From: Tribonema minus
Lineage: Eukaryota; Sar; Xanthophyceae; Tribonematales; Tribonemataceae
NCBI GenBank assembly: GCA_017506865.1
Contig: JAFCMP010000157.1
Location: forward strand, 1,054,001 to 1,118,000
Length of the DNA: 64,000 bases
Direction: 5' to 3'
The notes under the pieces were generated by a model, which was given only the letters and a program-made list of their open reading frames with translations, searched no databases and was not told where the DNA came from. Positions 10,501 through 20,157 of the stretch are shown here, one piece after another (the first letter of the stretch is position 1; the number at the start of each line of letters is the position of its first letter). Both the position numbers and the translations under genes were made by a program.

Positions 10501-11561
10501 TCATATATCTATAGGGACCTCTAATCCCAAAATGGTGAAGTGCCAAGCGCCTTTTCCTGTCACTCACCCTCCTTAAGAGCAAAGTTTCGTTTTTTTCACA
10601 CTAGAACCAGCTTATTAAGAATGGGGGGGTGGCAGACCCCCCGCACCTCAGGCTTTGAGACTGAAAAAATGTTAACTTGGGATTTCAGGGGGTGAAGTGG
10701 CGTGGGGAGGCCGGCTGGGGATGCAAGATTCATATATCTATAGGGACCTCTAATCCCAAAATGGTGAAGTGCCAAGCGCCTTTTCCTGTCACTCACCCTC
10801 CTTAAGCGCCAACTTTCGTTTTTTCGGTCACTCACCCTGAGAATGCCGGCCATGAACTGCCCGAGGACGTCGCCGATGACCTTCCCGCGCACGTTCGGCT
10901 TGCCCTACTTCTTGGCCGCCACGTCCGGGTACGCCCTGACGAAGCAGGCCTGCACGCGTTCGCACTCGTCTGCGAAGCGGTGAAGCCACGCGTCGCCCTT
11001 CAGCTCCTGTCTCGAAAAGTTGGTGAGGCCGTTGAGGATGGATAGGAGTAGGGATTTGGCGGAGCCGCGCCCCAAGCCGATCCTCTCACAGACGCCTGTC
11101 AGAGTGGGCTCGCGGTTGTCGCAGTACTCGTCGATCATGGGGCACGGAATGTTGATCATGCGACACACGTCCTTGCACACCGTGAAGTAGGCGTTGGCCA
11201 TGTCCCAGTCGCGGAGTACGCCGCGTGTCAGCGCGTGGCGGGTGTATGTGGGCGCCGTCTGCAGCGACCCCTTATACTTGGCGTACAGTGGGCCCGACCT
11301 GCGGTTCTTCCCGTACGCGTACTTCATATCCCTCGCTCCGTCCTCCTTCTGAGTGCGCGCCAGCATGTTTGCCATGGCCTGCATGCCGTCCTCGTAGTGC
11401 CTGTCGGTGCTGCGCTTCTTGCCCTTCTCGGCGGCGCCCTTGGCCTCGAGGTGGCGCACCAGGTCGGGGTTCTTGCTAAGGAGGCTCAACACCTCCTCGT
11501 TGACAAACTGACGCACCGTGTTCGGCGCGATGTCCGGCATGAACTGCTTGGAGGCTGCCAT
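7590..11561 (-). pseudogene. Replication gene: polymerase-like N-part plus UL9-like SF2 helicase, broken
   Basis: Start taken at the ATG at 11561 (MAASKQFMPDIAPN). The N-terminal part holds RDWDMANAYFTV and GSAKSLLLSILNGL, and after the spacer YMLDGFMTHGD. These resemble motifs A, B and C of the TV-Pol group (relatives of family-A DNA polymerases and T7-type RNA polymerases). TV-Pols are, to my recollection, often fused to UL9-like helicases. The following part has a Walker A (LLDAGMGSGKTEACV), ISHECRSTL, TSCITAGPSYEGEIDA and HQMCGRFRNV, typical of the herpesvirus origin-binding helicase family. A run of Ala-Asp-Glu-Ala-Val-Glu repeats links the two. It carries about three breaks. Confidence 0.75.
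10393..10835 (-). other. Probable GT-AG intron with an internal 229-bp tandem duplication
   Basis: On the minus strand the spacer begins gtgagtgacc and ends gtcctcag, and the coding phase matches across it (MAGILR before, VMVETAQ after). Inside, 10414-10577 and 10643-10806 are near-identical direct copies with a constant offset of 229 bp. The unit carries its own gtgagtgaca donor-like end and a polypyrimidine stretch, so an intron-within-intron or introner-type origin is possible. Confidence 0.6.
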
Positions 11562-12279
11562 GGTCCGTTGTCTGGTGCCTCGCAAAAAAATGGAGCCAGA
11601 GTCAAAGACATCACGGGGAGTTGTGGTGTGAGGCCGGCGTCCTGTGCATGGTGCATTCGCTGAACACTCTGTGACACCCCAACTGCCAGTTTCCGGAACA
11701 ATGTGCAAAATCTCCTCAACGCTGCTGTGGCAGGTGCAGTGGCAGCGCGCTGTTGCTGTGATGGCGCAGCGCTGCGTTATACAGCGCTACTGCGTGCACC
11801 GCTGCTTGCTGTGCAGTGCGCAGGCTACAACTGCAAAACACAAGTTTGAGTTCCTCCGGAGCAATGTCAACAGATGCACTCACCAGCGCTGTAGGCCACT
11901 GCGCTGCTGTGCCTGCACTGCGCTGCGCTGCTGCTGCTCTCACGCTGCTGCTGCCACGCTGCTGATGCCCACTGCTATTGATGCCCCACGCCACTGCGCC
12001 CTGTGCTGTTGTCAAAAAAGCGCGACGAAGCTGCCTTCGTCACGCTTTGTTCCCTGCTGGCGCTGCGCTCATAGGAACACTGATGAAGAGTCCTCAACAT
12101 TCTTTCCGTAGTGTAACCGGTGCCTGAACGCTTCTATGAAGCCTGAGGTCACCGGTTCAATTCCCCTTCGGTTCAATGTTGAGAATTTTTCATTTCAGCC
12201 TCTCAAAGGGCTGGGGTGCCCTAGTCGGTTCCTTGCCACGCTGTCTAACGTCAATCTGATTGATTTCAGGTCGAAGTTG
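11562..12279. other. Gene-free stretch upstream of the replication gene
   Basis: About 700 bp without a supported gene. It contains gctgctgtgcagtgc-like short repeats (11740-12000) and a tRNA-like sequence near its end. It probably held the promoter of the minus-strand replication gene before the LINE arrived. Confidence 0.45.
12095..12181 (+). other. tRNA-like sequence next to the LINE 3' end
   Basis: A 7-bp pairing at the ends (caacatt / aatgttg) could form an acceptor stem. An A-box-like stretch (tagtgtaaccggtgcc) and a B-box match (ggttcaattcc, 12154-12164) are present. The T stem pairs poorly and extra bases lie before the 3' stem, so this is a relic or a tRNA-derived sequence rather than a working gene. 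Confidence 0.3.
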
Positions 12280-12341
12280 TATATTATGTCCTGGACCGCA
12301 TGGGCTGCGCGCACGATAAATCGGGCTTGCAATAACTAAAT

Positions 12342-15300
12342 CTACGGAGGAGCCGGCGGTTCGGCGCTGGCCGGCGAGGGCCGCGGCACTTGCAACAGTG
12401 CGATGCGGCGGTAAGCGCTGACGTCGCCATCAGGGGCAATGACTGCGTTCCAGTTGTCGATCACGACACGTGTGAGCGCGCGCTGTAGCGCGAGGGAGGT
12501 GCGGCGGCGCCAGAAGGCAACGCGCTGCGCGAGATTGTAGCTGCCCTGCGAGCTCTGCTCGGCGAGTGCGTGTAGCAGCGCTTGGGTGTCGCGTGACATA
12601 GCGCCGAAGTGGTCAAAGGCTGCGGAAAATAGGGTGTGTGTAGTGGGGTCCAGGGCCCCTGAGACTACGTATGTGTCTATCTTTTCCTGCGAAGCCGATT
12701 CAAGCACGCGCTGCACATCGCGCGCGCCCCCCTGAGCCTGACGGAGGCGGGAGGGGCATGAGCTGTCACGTATGGTGACGTCTATGCAACAAGCTACTTC
12801 AAAGCCGCCGCGCAGTTTAGTGCACCGGCCTGCTGCTACCGCGTCGGCGCTCGGCTGCACTTTAGGGACTGGAAGGCAGACCTGGTTGCTGCCAAAGACG
12901 ATGTCCATGAACTTGTTGAACCCGTGGCGCGCCGCGTAGCGGCGGAAGGGGGCAAGGGTGTCCCGGTCGAGACCGCGGAGGTGGGCCACCTGCTTGAGCA
13001 TCTGAAAGAGCGCGTCTGCGAGCAAGTTGTGTCGCGTGACGTTAAGCCCTTGTGTGCAGCGGCGCAGGTGGGCACCCGAGTCCACTGGTCTATGGCACTT
13101 GGGGCACCGCGCCGCAGCGGGGGCGGGGCGCTCCACGCCCAGGTGGCGCCGCAGCGTCTCGCGGAATTCCGGCGGGGACATGGTCTCCGCTGGGTCAGTG
13201 CTCGGCAATTGCGCCAAGAAACCCATGGCCCCCTTAGAGGCGCCGCTGCGCCACGCCGCGACTGCTTCCAACGCATTTGCTGCTTCAAGCCGACGCAGCT
13301 GCGTGGCGGCGAGCGCTGCGTCTAGCACCCGTGATAGCGCCGCTTGACGCCGCGGCAGCACGGCGGCCGGCGGGGCCTGGGCAGAGCCTGGCTCGCGCGC
13401 CACCGCTGGCGCAGCAGCGCGGCGCGCGCCGGCGCGAGTCCGCATGCCCGGCCCCGCAGCTCCGCCTGCCCGTTGCAGCAGATCGCGCAGCGCCCGCCAT
13501 GCGCCGTCGTCCTGGCGCCAGTCCTGGTACCAGACCGTGGGCAGGAGCAGTGCGAGGGCCGCTGCAGCCTCATCGCTGCCGCTGCGCAGCTGCTGCAGGC
13601 AGGTAGCTATCTGGGTGAAGGTGAAGCCATAGCGGGCATGCTCTAGGACGCGGCTGCGTGCCGCCACTGGAAATGCCGCCAGTGCCGGCCCCATGCACTC
13701 GAGGGAACGTGCAGCAAATGCGGCACATGCACGGGGCGCCGCGCCCAGCACGCCAAAGCCACCACTCCCCAGCCGCAGATGCACGCGTACCTGCTGATGT
13801 GCTGGTAGCGTCACTGGGGCCTCGCCACCCCAGTCGGCGCCGCGTACCCATGCCACTGCCGCCGCCCACAGAGAGGGCGGCGCCGCCGCCGCCGAAACCG
13901 CCGGCGGGCCGCGGCAATCGTCACCCGCCGCCGGCGCGCGCTGGTGGGCCGGCGGCGTAAGACCCGCCGATGGCTCCTGCGCCAGCGCGGCCACGGCCGC
14001 TAGCGTGATGGCGTCGAAGCGCCGTAGCTCCTCGTGCGTGAGGGATGGCGCTGTATTGCGCGAGACATGCCCTGCGCGGGCGGGGACGGCAAGACGCAGA
14101 ATGGAGAAGGCAGCCTGCACATCCTCCATCTGCACAAGCTCCGCAACCAGGCGGTCGGTGCCGGGGGCACGAAGGGTCGCCGCCACTTGCGCGCGCACGA
14201 AGCCCTCGGTGCCGACCGGCACCCCCATCAGCGTGATGCCGTCGTCACATACTGGTACGGGGACATTGGCGGCGGCAAAGACGGCGGCGGCGCGCTCGCG
14301 GGCGCCGCCTGAGGCCGGCACCACCGCCGCGCATTTCGTGACGTTGACCTGAATGTTGAGCTCGCTCAGCGCCTGTTGTATGAAGCAGAACGCGCGGCCA
14401 ACGTGGTCGAGCACCGGCGCGTCACAGCTGGGCGTCATGATGGTGAGGTCATCGAGGTAGCCCGGAAGCGCCAGTTGCGGGAACTTGGCGCGGGCAGCCA
14501 CCATGGTGCCGCGCAGTGCCAGCGCGAACAGCAGCGGCCCCAATGGGTCGCCCTGCTGCACGCCCTGTTGGGAGAGGATGATGGCGGCGTCGGCGTGCCC
14601 ATCTAGGCCAAATTGTAGCCAAGGGGCCCGGCCGGGGCCGTAGATGTGCTCGACGTAGCCGTACAGGCCAGGCAGATGCTCGGCCACCGCGGTGAGGACT
14701 GCCGAGCGCGACAGCGCGTTGAAGGCATTACTGCCGTCAATGGCAAGGAGCACGCCGCCGCACTCATGCGTGAGCTGCGCCATGAGCGCCACTCTCTCTG
14801 CGCCCCCCCGCGCGCCGACCCCAAACTGGCCAATTGGTTCCAGCAGCGCGGAGACGCGGTCCCGGGTGTCCGTGCAGAAGGTGCGGGCGAACAGGCGGCG
14901 GATGGTGTCGCCGCACGCGATGGGGCGCGCCTTCTCGCCCACAGCGCTGAGGCGCGCGGCCGCGTGAAGGCGCCAAAAGGGGGCGGGCAGCGCGGCGGGG
15001 GTGGAGTACACCGCGGTACCCAGCCACGCCAGCAGCTCAAGGAGCCAGTCAACCGTGCGCCCCGACGTGTGCGCCGTGTGCCGGACGCACTGCTGGAGGT
15101 GGGAGTTGCGCAGCCCAGAGGGACCGGCGGCCGAGCCAGGGTTGGCGGCGAGGATGGCCTCGCGTAGCCCGTCCGCCGTGAATGAAGCGCAGTTGAGTGG
15201 TGCCGGCGCCGCCAGCGCCGCCGCCGCCACCAAGCTGCGCGCCCGCGATGCCGCGGCATCCAGCTTCGCAGACGCATCGCCAGCTGGGTGTTTAGCCTGC

Positions 15301-16508
15301 AGTTTATGCAAGGTAGCAGAGTCGCGGGGGGCAGATGTGTCAGCACCCTCCGCCAGCAGCCGCGCGGCGCGCCCGACGCCGCCCGGCTGCCGCGCCGTCG
15401 CCGCCGCGCGTTCCCGCACTGCCGCCGCCGCCTCCGTCATAGACCTAGCGCGGCGCGTGCACGCACGGGCGGCGCCGCGGCGGCAGAAGGCCAGCGCTGT
15501 GCGCGTGAGCAGGTCCAGGTCGCCTGCCACGAAGGCCGCAAAACGGTGCGCCCGCGGCAGGGAGCCGTCGGGTACAAGCAGCAGGCACGGCAGCAGATGC
15601 AGCAGCTTGCACCATGCACCGGCTGTGGCGGACGCCTGTGCCGCTGCCTCAACCCCGTGTGCCTGCGCTACCGCCGTCTGCGCTTCCCGGAGGCCCGCCA
15701 GCGTGGCCGTCAAGGCGGCTGTGAAGTCCGAGCGGTGCTCCAGGCGAATGCGGCGGCCGACCACCAGTTGCTGCTGCAGAACATAGTCAAAGGAGAGGTC
15801 GTCAAGCGCTGCGCGCGCGGGCGAGAGCGGCGCCAGCGTCCAGAGCGGAAGCGCGCTGCGCCATGTTGGCCCTGCCGCAGCCACAGCGGCAGCTGCGCGG
15901 GCGCCGGGGCCGCGCGCGCCGCCGCTGGCTGTAGAGAGGGGGAGGATGGGGGGCAGAGGCGCGACGCGGGGCCCGTGTGGCCGCTGCGTTGCGGCCGCCC
16001 CCCGGGACTTGTACAGGTGGTCGCGCTGGTGCAATTTCGTGCGCACGCACCCTGGCTCGCCGCACGAGGCGCATGCGCAGAGTAGCAGCTCGGGTTCCAC
16101 GGCGTAGTAGGTGCCCGCGCCGGCTCGGTGGAGAGTCAAACACTCATCGTCGACCGCCTGCATACGCGCGAGAAAGTCGGCAGGCACATTCGGATGCTCG
16201 CGGCGCTGGTGATCCGCCAGCGTCGTGGCGATGCGGCGCGCCAGCGCCAGCGACGCCGACGTCTGCGCCGTGAGCGTGTTCGCCTCCCCGTTCCGGCGGA
16301 GGCGCGGTTTGGGCACTGGCACCCGAAAGAGGCAGCCAGTGTCATATAAAGGGCAGCGCGGATAGATGGCAGCTGTTGCAGGCTGAGCGGGCGCCTGCAC
16401 TGCCTCAGGCTGCGCAGGGTCTATGCCCGCCGCGGCAGCCGCTGCTGCAGCAGCAGCTGCCGCAATGGCCGCCGGTGCGGCTCCCCCTGAAGTAGAGTCA
16501 GACATCAT
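12342..16508 (-). CDS. LINE ORF2: zinc fingers, reverse transcriptase, CCHC knuckle, restriction-like endonuclease
   Basis: 1388 residues from a double ATG at 16508. Order of parts: an Ala-rich start; two Cys/His zinc-finger-like segments (about residues 52-165, with CPLYDTGCLF...DHQRREH and CACASCGEPGC...H); reverse transcriptase with LLAIDGSNAFNALSRSA (about 588), QQGVQQGDPLGPLLFALAL and the catalytic YLDD (about 685); a CX2CX8HX3C knuckle (about 1133-1150); and a restriction-like endonuclease core around FEVACCIDVTIRDS (about 1233). Such proteins nick the target and prime reverse transcription from the nick. N-terminal fingers plus a C-terminal nuclease fit site-preferring LINEs. It lies 33 bp after ORF1. 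Confidence 0.8.
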   Translation of the reverse strand: MMSDSTSGGAAPAAIAAAAAAAAAAAAGIDPAQPEAVQAPAQPATAAIYPRCPLYDTGCLFRVPVPKPRLRRNGEANTLTAQTSASLALARRIATTLADHQRREHPNVPADFLARMQAVDDECLTLHRAGAGTYYAVEPELLLCACASCGEPGCVRTKLHQRDHLYKSRGAAATQRPHGPRVAPLPPILPLSTASGGARGPGARAAAAVAAAGPTWRSALPLWTLAPLSPARAALDDLSFDYVLQQQLVVGRRIRLEHRSDFTAALTATLAGLREAQTAVAQAHGVEAAAQASATAGAWCKLLHLLPCLLLVPDGSLPRAHRFAAFVAGDLDLLTRTALAFCRRGAARACTRRARSMTEAAAAVRERAAATARQPGGVGRAARLLAEGADTSAPRDSATLHKLQAKHPAGDASAKLDAAASRARSLVAAAALAAPAPLNCASFTADGLREAILAANPGSAAGPSGLRNSHLQQCVRHTAHTSGRTVDWLLELLAWLGTAVYSTPAALPAPFWRLHAAARLSAVGEKARPIACGDTIRRLFARTFCTDTRDRVSALLEPIGQFGVGARGGAERVALMAQLTHECGGVLLAIDGSNAFNALSRSAVLTAVAEHLPGLYGYVEHIYGPGRAPWLQFGLDGHADAAIILSQQGVQQGDPLGPLLFALALRGTMVAARAKFPQLALPGYLDDLTIMTPSCDAPVLDHVGRAFCFIQQALSELNIQVNVTKCAAVVPASGGARERAAAVFAAANVPVPVCDDGITLMGVPVGTEGFVRAQVAATLRAPGTDRLVAELVQMEDVQAAFSILRLAVPARAGHVSRNTAPSLTHEELRRFDAITLAAVAALAQEPSAGLTPPAHQRAPAAGDDCRGPPAVSAAAAPPSLWAAAVAWVRGADWGGEAPVTLPAHQQVRVHLRLGSGGFGVLGAAPRACAAFAARSLECMGPALAAFPVAARSRVLEHARYGFTFTQIATCLQQLRSGSDEAAAALALLLPTVWYQDWRQDDGAWRALRDLLQRAGGAAGPGMRTRAGARRAAAPAVAREPGSAQAPPAAVLPRRQAALSRVLDAALAATQLRRLEAANALEAVAAWRSGASKGAMGFLAQLPSTDPAETMSPPEFRETLRRHLGVERPAPAAARCPKCHRPVDSGAHLRRCTQGLNVTRHNLLADALFQMLKQVAHLRGLDRDTLAPFRRYAARHGFNKFMDIVFGSNQVCLPVPKVQPSADAVAAGRCTKLRGGFEVACCIDVTIRDSSCPSRLRQAQGGARDVQRVLESASQEKIDTYVVSGALDPTTHTLFSAAFDHFGAMSRDTQALLHALAEQSSQGSYNLAQRVAFWRRRTSLALQRALTRVVIDNWNAVIAPDGDVSAYRRIALLQVPRPSPASAEPPAPP

Positions 16509-16541
16509 TACGGTGGATGAGGGGAGCGCCGCACCGGCGGC

Positions 16542-19034
16542 TTACAGGCCCGAGGCGCCGCCGCCTCCCTCCGATGCCGGCGGCTGGGCCGTCGAGGTGG
16601 AGAGGAAGCGGTCGGCGGCGGACTGACCTTGGGGCAGCCCGCGCGCGGGGCGTGCAGCGGGGGGTTCCGCCGCCGAGCCCGGCGTGCGCTCAGCAGCCGT
16701 GCGCTTGCGGCTGGCGCGGGGTGTGCCACTGTCGGACATAAGCGCGCTGCTGTCACTGGCAGGCATGGGGGGCTGCCTACTGCGCGAGGGGGAGGCGCTG
16801 CAGTCGCTGCCGTGCCGAGCCGCTGGCGACGATGCGCGCCGACACCGCGAGCGCCCGCGTGAGCAAGAGCGCGGCGGCTGCCGCGGCGCCGCCGCTGCCT
16901 CCAGTGCCACCGCGGGGTCCGCTGCCGCGCTTGCGGCCGCTGCCGCTGCCGCGCTGGCAGCGCCTACAGCAGGCGGCGGCGCGCCCGCCGCCGCCGCGCC
17001 TGCCGCCGCCGCGCCCGCCGCCGTTGCCCCGTCCGCCGCCACCGCCGCCGCAGCGCCAGCCGCTGCAGAGCTAGCCTCAAGGTCTCCCGCCACGGGCGTG
17101 GTGGCCACCGCGCCGGCGGCGTCCGCCGCCGGCACCGCCACGCTCGCAGCGCGCGCCGCTTCCGCTGTCAGCTGCGCCTCGAGTCGAGCGGTCGCCGCAG
17201 CGTTGCGCACCTGCTCTCCTTCGCGCAGGCTCCGTTGCTGCGCCGCCAGCCGCTCCGCACGAACTTGCTCTGCCAGAGACCGGTCGCGATCGGCCTCAGC
17301 AGCCCGCTTTCCCGCCTCGGAGGCTGCCAGCAGCTTTGTCAGTGCCTTGACCTGCTGCTGCAGCCCCTTCCGCGCGGTCCTCCCCTCCAGGATGCCCCCC
17401 TGCAGCTGCTGAATGCGCTGCTCCTGGCCCAGCTGCGCAGGGTCCGCGTCGGCCGCCGGCGGCGGCGGCGAGGCGCCCGGCGACGCGCTCGCCAGCGCGG
17501 GCGTCGAGGCGGCGGCAGCGTCCGTCGCGGCGGCGCCGGTCGCCGCCGGCGCTGGGGGGTGCGAGGCGGCGGCGCCGGTGGGCGCACGCTGCGTCGCGGC
17601 GGCTGCCGCCGCGGCGGCTGCAGCCGTGGCTACCGCAGGGGCACCGGCGGCTGTGCCAGTGGCGGCGGCTGGCGTGGTGCAGGCCGCGGGGAGCGTGGTG
17701 TGCGCGCAGCGCGTTGCCCGGCACTGCTGACCCGGGCGCGTGAAGTGCCGTCGCAAGCAGGACGGGCACGCTGTCAGATTGTCAGGGCCCAGCAGCCGCA
17801 GCGCTACTTCCGTGCCGTCCACCGCGCATAGGACCGAGTGCGCGAGTCGCCGCGCAACGCCGCGGACCACTGTTAGCTCCCAAACACCCGCGGCGCCTGG
17901 CGATGCCGCCGACGCCGGCGCCGCGGATGAGGCCGCACCGTTAATGCCTACGCCGCAGGTCTTCAGAGCGCTGGCCAGCAGCAGAAAGGCGGCGGAAGTG
18001 CCGCCGCCGCCCGCCCGCAAGCGCACCGGCGCGATGGGCATGCCAGGAGCTGCGAGTGCGGGCGCAAGCAGCATTGCAAGCTGCGCTGCAGACCACGCCG
18101 CCGGCGCGCCGCGCACGGTGACCGTGACCGGGGCGCTCATGTCACCAGCGCGGGTGATGCGCAGGCGGAAGCCGCTGAAGCTGAAGTCAGCGGAGTCGCC
18201 GACCGTTCCGAGCGCCGCGTCAACGAGCGCGGCCGGCGCCCGCAAGCATAGCGTGCGGAAGTCATCGCGAGGCGACAGAGGCCCCAGCGTCTCTGCACCC
18301 TTGAATAGGGACGCAAGTGAGGCAGCGTCTCCAGCGCCGGCCCTCGCCGCGTCGTGCATGTGCGTGAGCGCCGCCGCTAGCAGCTGCTGGCGCCCCCGCG
18401 TGAGTCGGGCGCGGCGCTGTGCAGCCGCCGCAGGGGTGCTGCGCTCGCGCTCGTGAGGCTGACGGGCCGGCGCGAGCTCTGCTAACAGTGCGCGGACGCT
18501 GGCCGGCAAGGCAGCCAAGTGCTCCTGGGTGTAGCAGGTGACTGGATCCACCGTAAACGAGACTAGGTCTGTGCCGGCTGCCGCCGCCGGCGGCACAAAT
18601 GGCTGTCCCTCCGCTGTCGGACGGCCCTGCACGCGCGCCGCCATCGCCATGAGGCGGCCCGCAGCGGCTCCACCCTGGCGCCCCACCGCCGCGACAGCGG
18701 GGGGCACGAAGAAGTACTGCTCCTGTTCCGCGGCGTGGAACATCTCGCTCGCCTGTTGGTATAGCTGCCCTGGAGTGAGGGCGGATGGGGCTGGGGTTGG
18801 CGTGTAGCTGCCTCGGGGAGTGAAGTAGGCTCCATCGTGGCCGTGCAGCAGCCGTGCCTCCTCCCGAAGCAGGTTGCTCTTCGCTGTAAGCGACGGGGGT
18901 GTTGTCGCAGTTTTGGCGGCTTTGGCCGCCCACGAGGCAGCAGCAGCAGGAGGGGTGGCCGCGCGACCATTTGGGCCAGCTGGCGTGTCGCCAGTCGCCG
19001 CTGGCAGCACCACCTCCATCGCTTCGGATGGCAT
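16542..19034 (-). CDS. LINE ORF1 protein
   Basis: 830 residues from the first in-frame ATG at 19034 (MPSEAMEVVLPAAT); the frame is open further upstream but without an ATG. The protein is very rich in Ala, Pro and Gly. About residues 420-440 hold a Cys/His cluster (CPSCLRRHFTRPGQQC...C..H) that may bind nucleic acid. Further on is a likely coiled coil (LQQQVKALTKLLAASEAGK and the helix after it) and an Arg/Ser-rich patch near the end. ORF1 proteins of LINEs bind element RNA and multimerise, and coiled coil plus zinc cluster fits that. I recognise no named domain. Confidence 0.6.
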   Translation of the reverse strand: MPSEAMEVVLPAATGDTPAGPNGRAATPPAAAASWAAKAAKTATTPPSLTAKSNLLREEARLLHGHDGAYFTPRGSYTPTPAPSALTPGQLYQQASEMFHAAEQEQYFFVPPAVAAVGRQGGAAAGRLMAMAARVQGRPTAEGQPFVPPAAAAGTDLVSFTVDPVTCYTQEHLAALPASVRALLAELAPARQPHERERSTPAAAAQRRARLTRGRQQLLAAALTHMHDAARAGAGDAASLASLFKGAETLGPLSPRDDFRTLCLRAPAALVDAALGTVGDSADFSFSGFRLRITRAGDMSAPVTVTVRGAPAAWSAAQLAMLLAPALAAPGMPIAPVRLRAGGGGTSAAFLLLASALKTCGVGINGAASSAAPASAASPGAAGVWELTVVRGVARRLAHSVLCAVDGTEVALRLLGPDNLTACPSCLRRHFTRPGQQCRATRCAHTTLPAACTTPAAATGTAAGAPAVATAAAAAAAAAATQRAPTGAAASHPPAPAATGAAATDAAAASTPALASASPGASPPPPAADADPAQLGQEQRIQQLQGGILEGRTARKGLQQQVKALTKLLAASEAGKRAAEADRDRSLAEQVRAERLAAQQRSLREGEQVRNAAATARLEAQLTAEAARAASVAVPAADAAGAVATTPVAGDLEASSAAAGAAAAVAADGATAAGAAAAGAAAAGAPPPAVGAASAAAAAAASAAADPAVALEAAAAPRQPPRSCSRGRSRCRRASSPAARHGSDCSASPSRSRQPPMPASDSSALMSDSGTPRASRKRTAAERTPGSAAEPPAARPARGLPQGQSAADRFLSTSTAQPPASEGGGGASGL

Positions 19035-19211
19035 GAAACGACTTGAAGTTGAAATGGGGCGGGCCCTGCCCCGCCCCTGGGACACGGTGGCGGCTGCCCC
19101 TCGTGGAGGGTGCCGAGCGTTGGCTGAACAGCAGGCACACAGGGTGGGAGTCACCAACGTGGCGCCAGCAAAATCCACCCAGAAACGTTTTGTGGTTGCT
19201 GAAGTTTTCAA

Positions 19212-19660
19212 GGTCGAAGTTGGGGCTGCACTTCAAATGCAGTATGACGATTCAGCACAAAGCAAAGTACCCGGGTCCCCCAGAACGCAGGAGAGGTAAC
19301 ATCAACGGTGTAAAGAGACTGAAATCATTCTTTAATCCTTTTTGCATTTTGAATCAATCGGGCATTGCCGCCGCCCTTGCCGCCGCCGAAGGAGTGGCTG
19401 ACCGGGCCTCATGATGTCGGCCGAGATTTCAAAGTAAAGTTCGTTAGTTAGTTATTGATAATTAACAAACAAACACGAGTCCTCCTAAGCGAATCTCACG
19501 GCAGCTCCTGGAGCGGACGCTCGGCGGCGGCAAGGGCGGCGGCAAGGTCTTGCACTTTTACAGAACCCCCACTTCAAAAATCTCAACTGAACTTTTAAAT
19601 TCGAGCTGAGAAATCCCAATTGGGCAATATGGGAATGGAACAGCATTCCCAATTTGAAGG
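19212..19660. other. Gene-free stretch between LINE and next gene
   Basis: About 450 bp. It contains a short inverted pair of Gly/Pro-codon-like triplet runs (ccgccgcccttgccgccgcc at about 19370 and its inverse at about 19530). No supported gene was seen. It probably contains the promoter of the gene starting at 19661. Confidence 0.4.
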
Positions 19661-20140
19661 ATGCCGCCCCAGCTCAGTCTCACTCCCCCCGGCAACATGG
19701 CTTTCAACATGTTGCCTTTCAACACGCCCACCGTCGCCATCCTCAACGCTGTGAGTACGATGCGCTGGTCCCATGCCCACGCCGGTGACTGTAATCTCGG
19801 CGTCATCATCCACTACACGAGCGAGAGCGGCACGCGCGCTTCGTACGAGATCTACACAGGGGCCGAGGACCTCAACGGCGTATGGCGCACCCGCGCTGAC
19901 CAGGTGATGCCCTGTTTCGTCCGCGGCCACCGCGCCGAGGGCTACAGCTTCCCGCGCACGGTCTCCTGGACCTCCGTCGAGCAGTTCAGGGAGTGGGGTC
20001 TCATGAGCCTCATGGACTACGAGAGCCGCGGATGCACACTCGAGTACATTGCGCTCTTCGATGGCGGCGACCGCGATGCGGACCCCACGTACGTGTGGCG
20101 CCGCCCCCGCGAGGCGGAGACGATCTCTCCCGCGCAGTAA
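19661..20140 (+). CDS. Unknown protein of the Polinton-like element
   Basis: 159 residues from an ATG at 19661, preceded closely by an AT-rich leader. I do not recognise a family. The composition is that of a compact soluble protein (Trp, Tyr and Asp rich, no low complexity, no membrane segment or signal peptide). It ends just short of the convergent integrase gene, so the two are tail-to-tail. The frame looks whole, and the sequence is even in codon use along its length, which supports a real gene. Confidence 0.6.
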   Translation: MPPQLSLTPPGNMAFNMLPFNTPTVAILNAVSTMRWSHAHAGDCNLGVIIHYTSESGTRASYEIYTGAEDLNGVWRTRADQVMPCFVRGHRAEGYSFPRTVSWTSVEQFREWGLMSLMDYESRGCTLEYIALFDGGDRDADPTYVWRRPREAETISPAQ

Positions 20141-20157
20141 ACACCGCCAACATCCGT

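Larger units (their letters stand above)
12280..19211 (-). mobile_element. Non-LTR retrotransposon (LINE) with restriction-like endonuclease, two ORFs
   Basis: Boundaries come from a candidate target-site duplication, ggtcgaagttg, at 12269-12279 and 19212-19222 (preceded by ttca and ttcaa). The element is on the minus strand and GC-rich, with ORF1 then ORF2, a 3' UTR of about 60 bp and no poly-A tail. The endonuclease lies C-terminal to the reverse transcriptase, with no APE-type domain, as in the R2/NeSL/Utopia group. Both ORFs are open throughout, so the insertion is young. It split a spacer of the Polinton-like element. Confidence 0.75.

Noticed and set aside
12095-12181. Functional tRNA gene
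   Set aside because: B-box and end pairing exist, but the T stem and spacing do not fit a working tRNA.
15001-16085. Long plus-strand frames opposite the LINE ORF2
   Set aside because: Antisense shadows of a very GC-rich coding region; Ser/Arg/Ala-rich with no domains.
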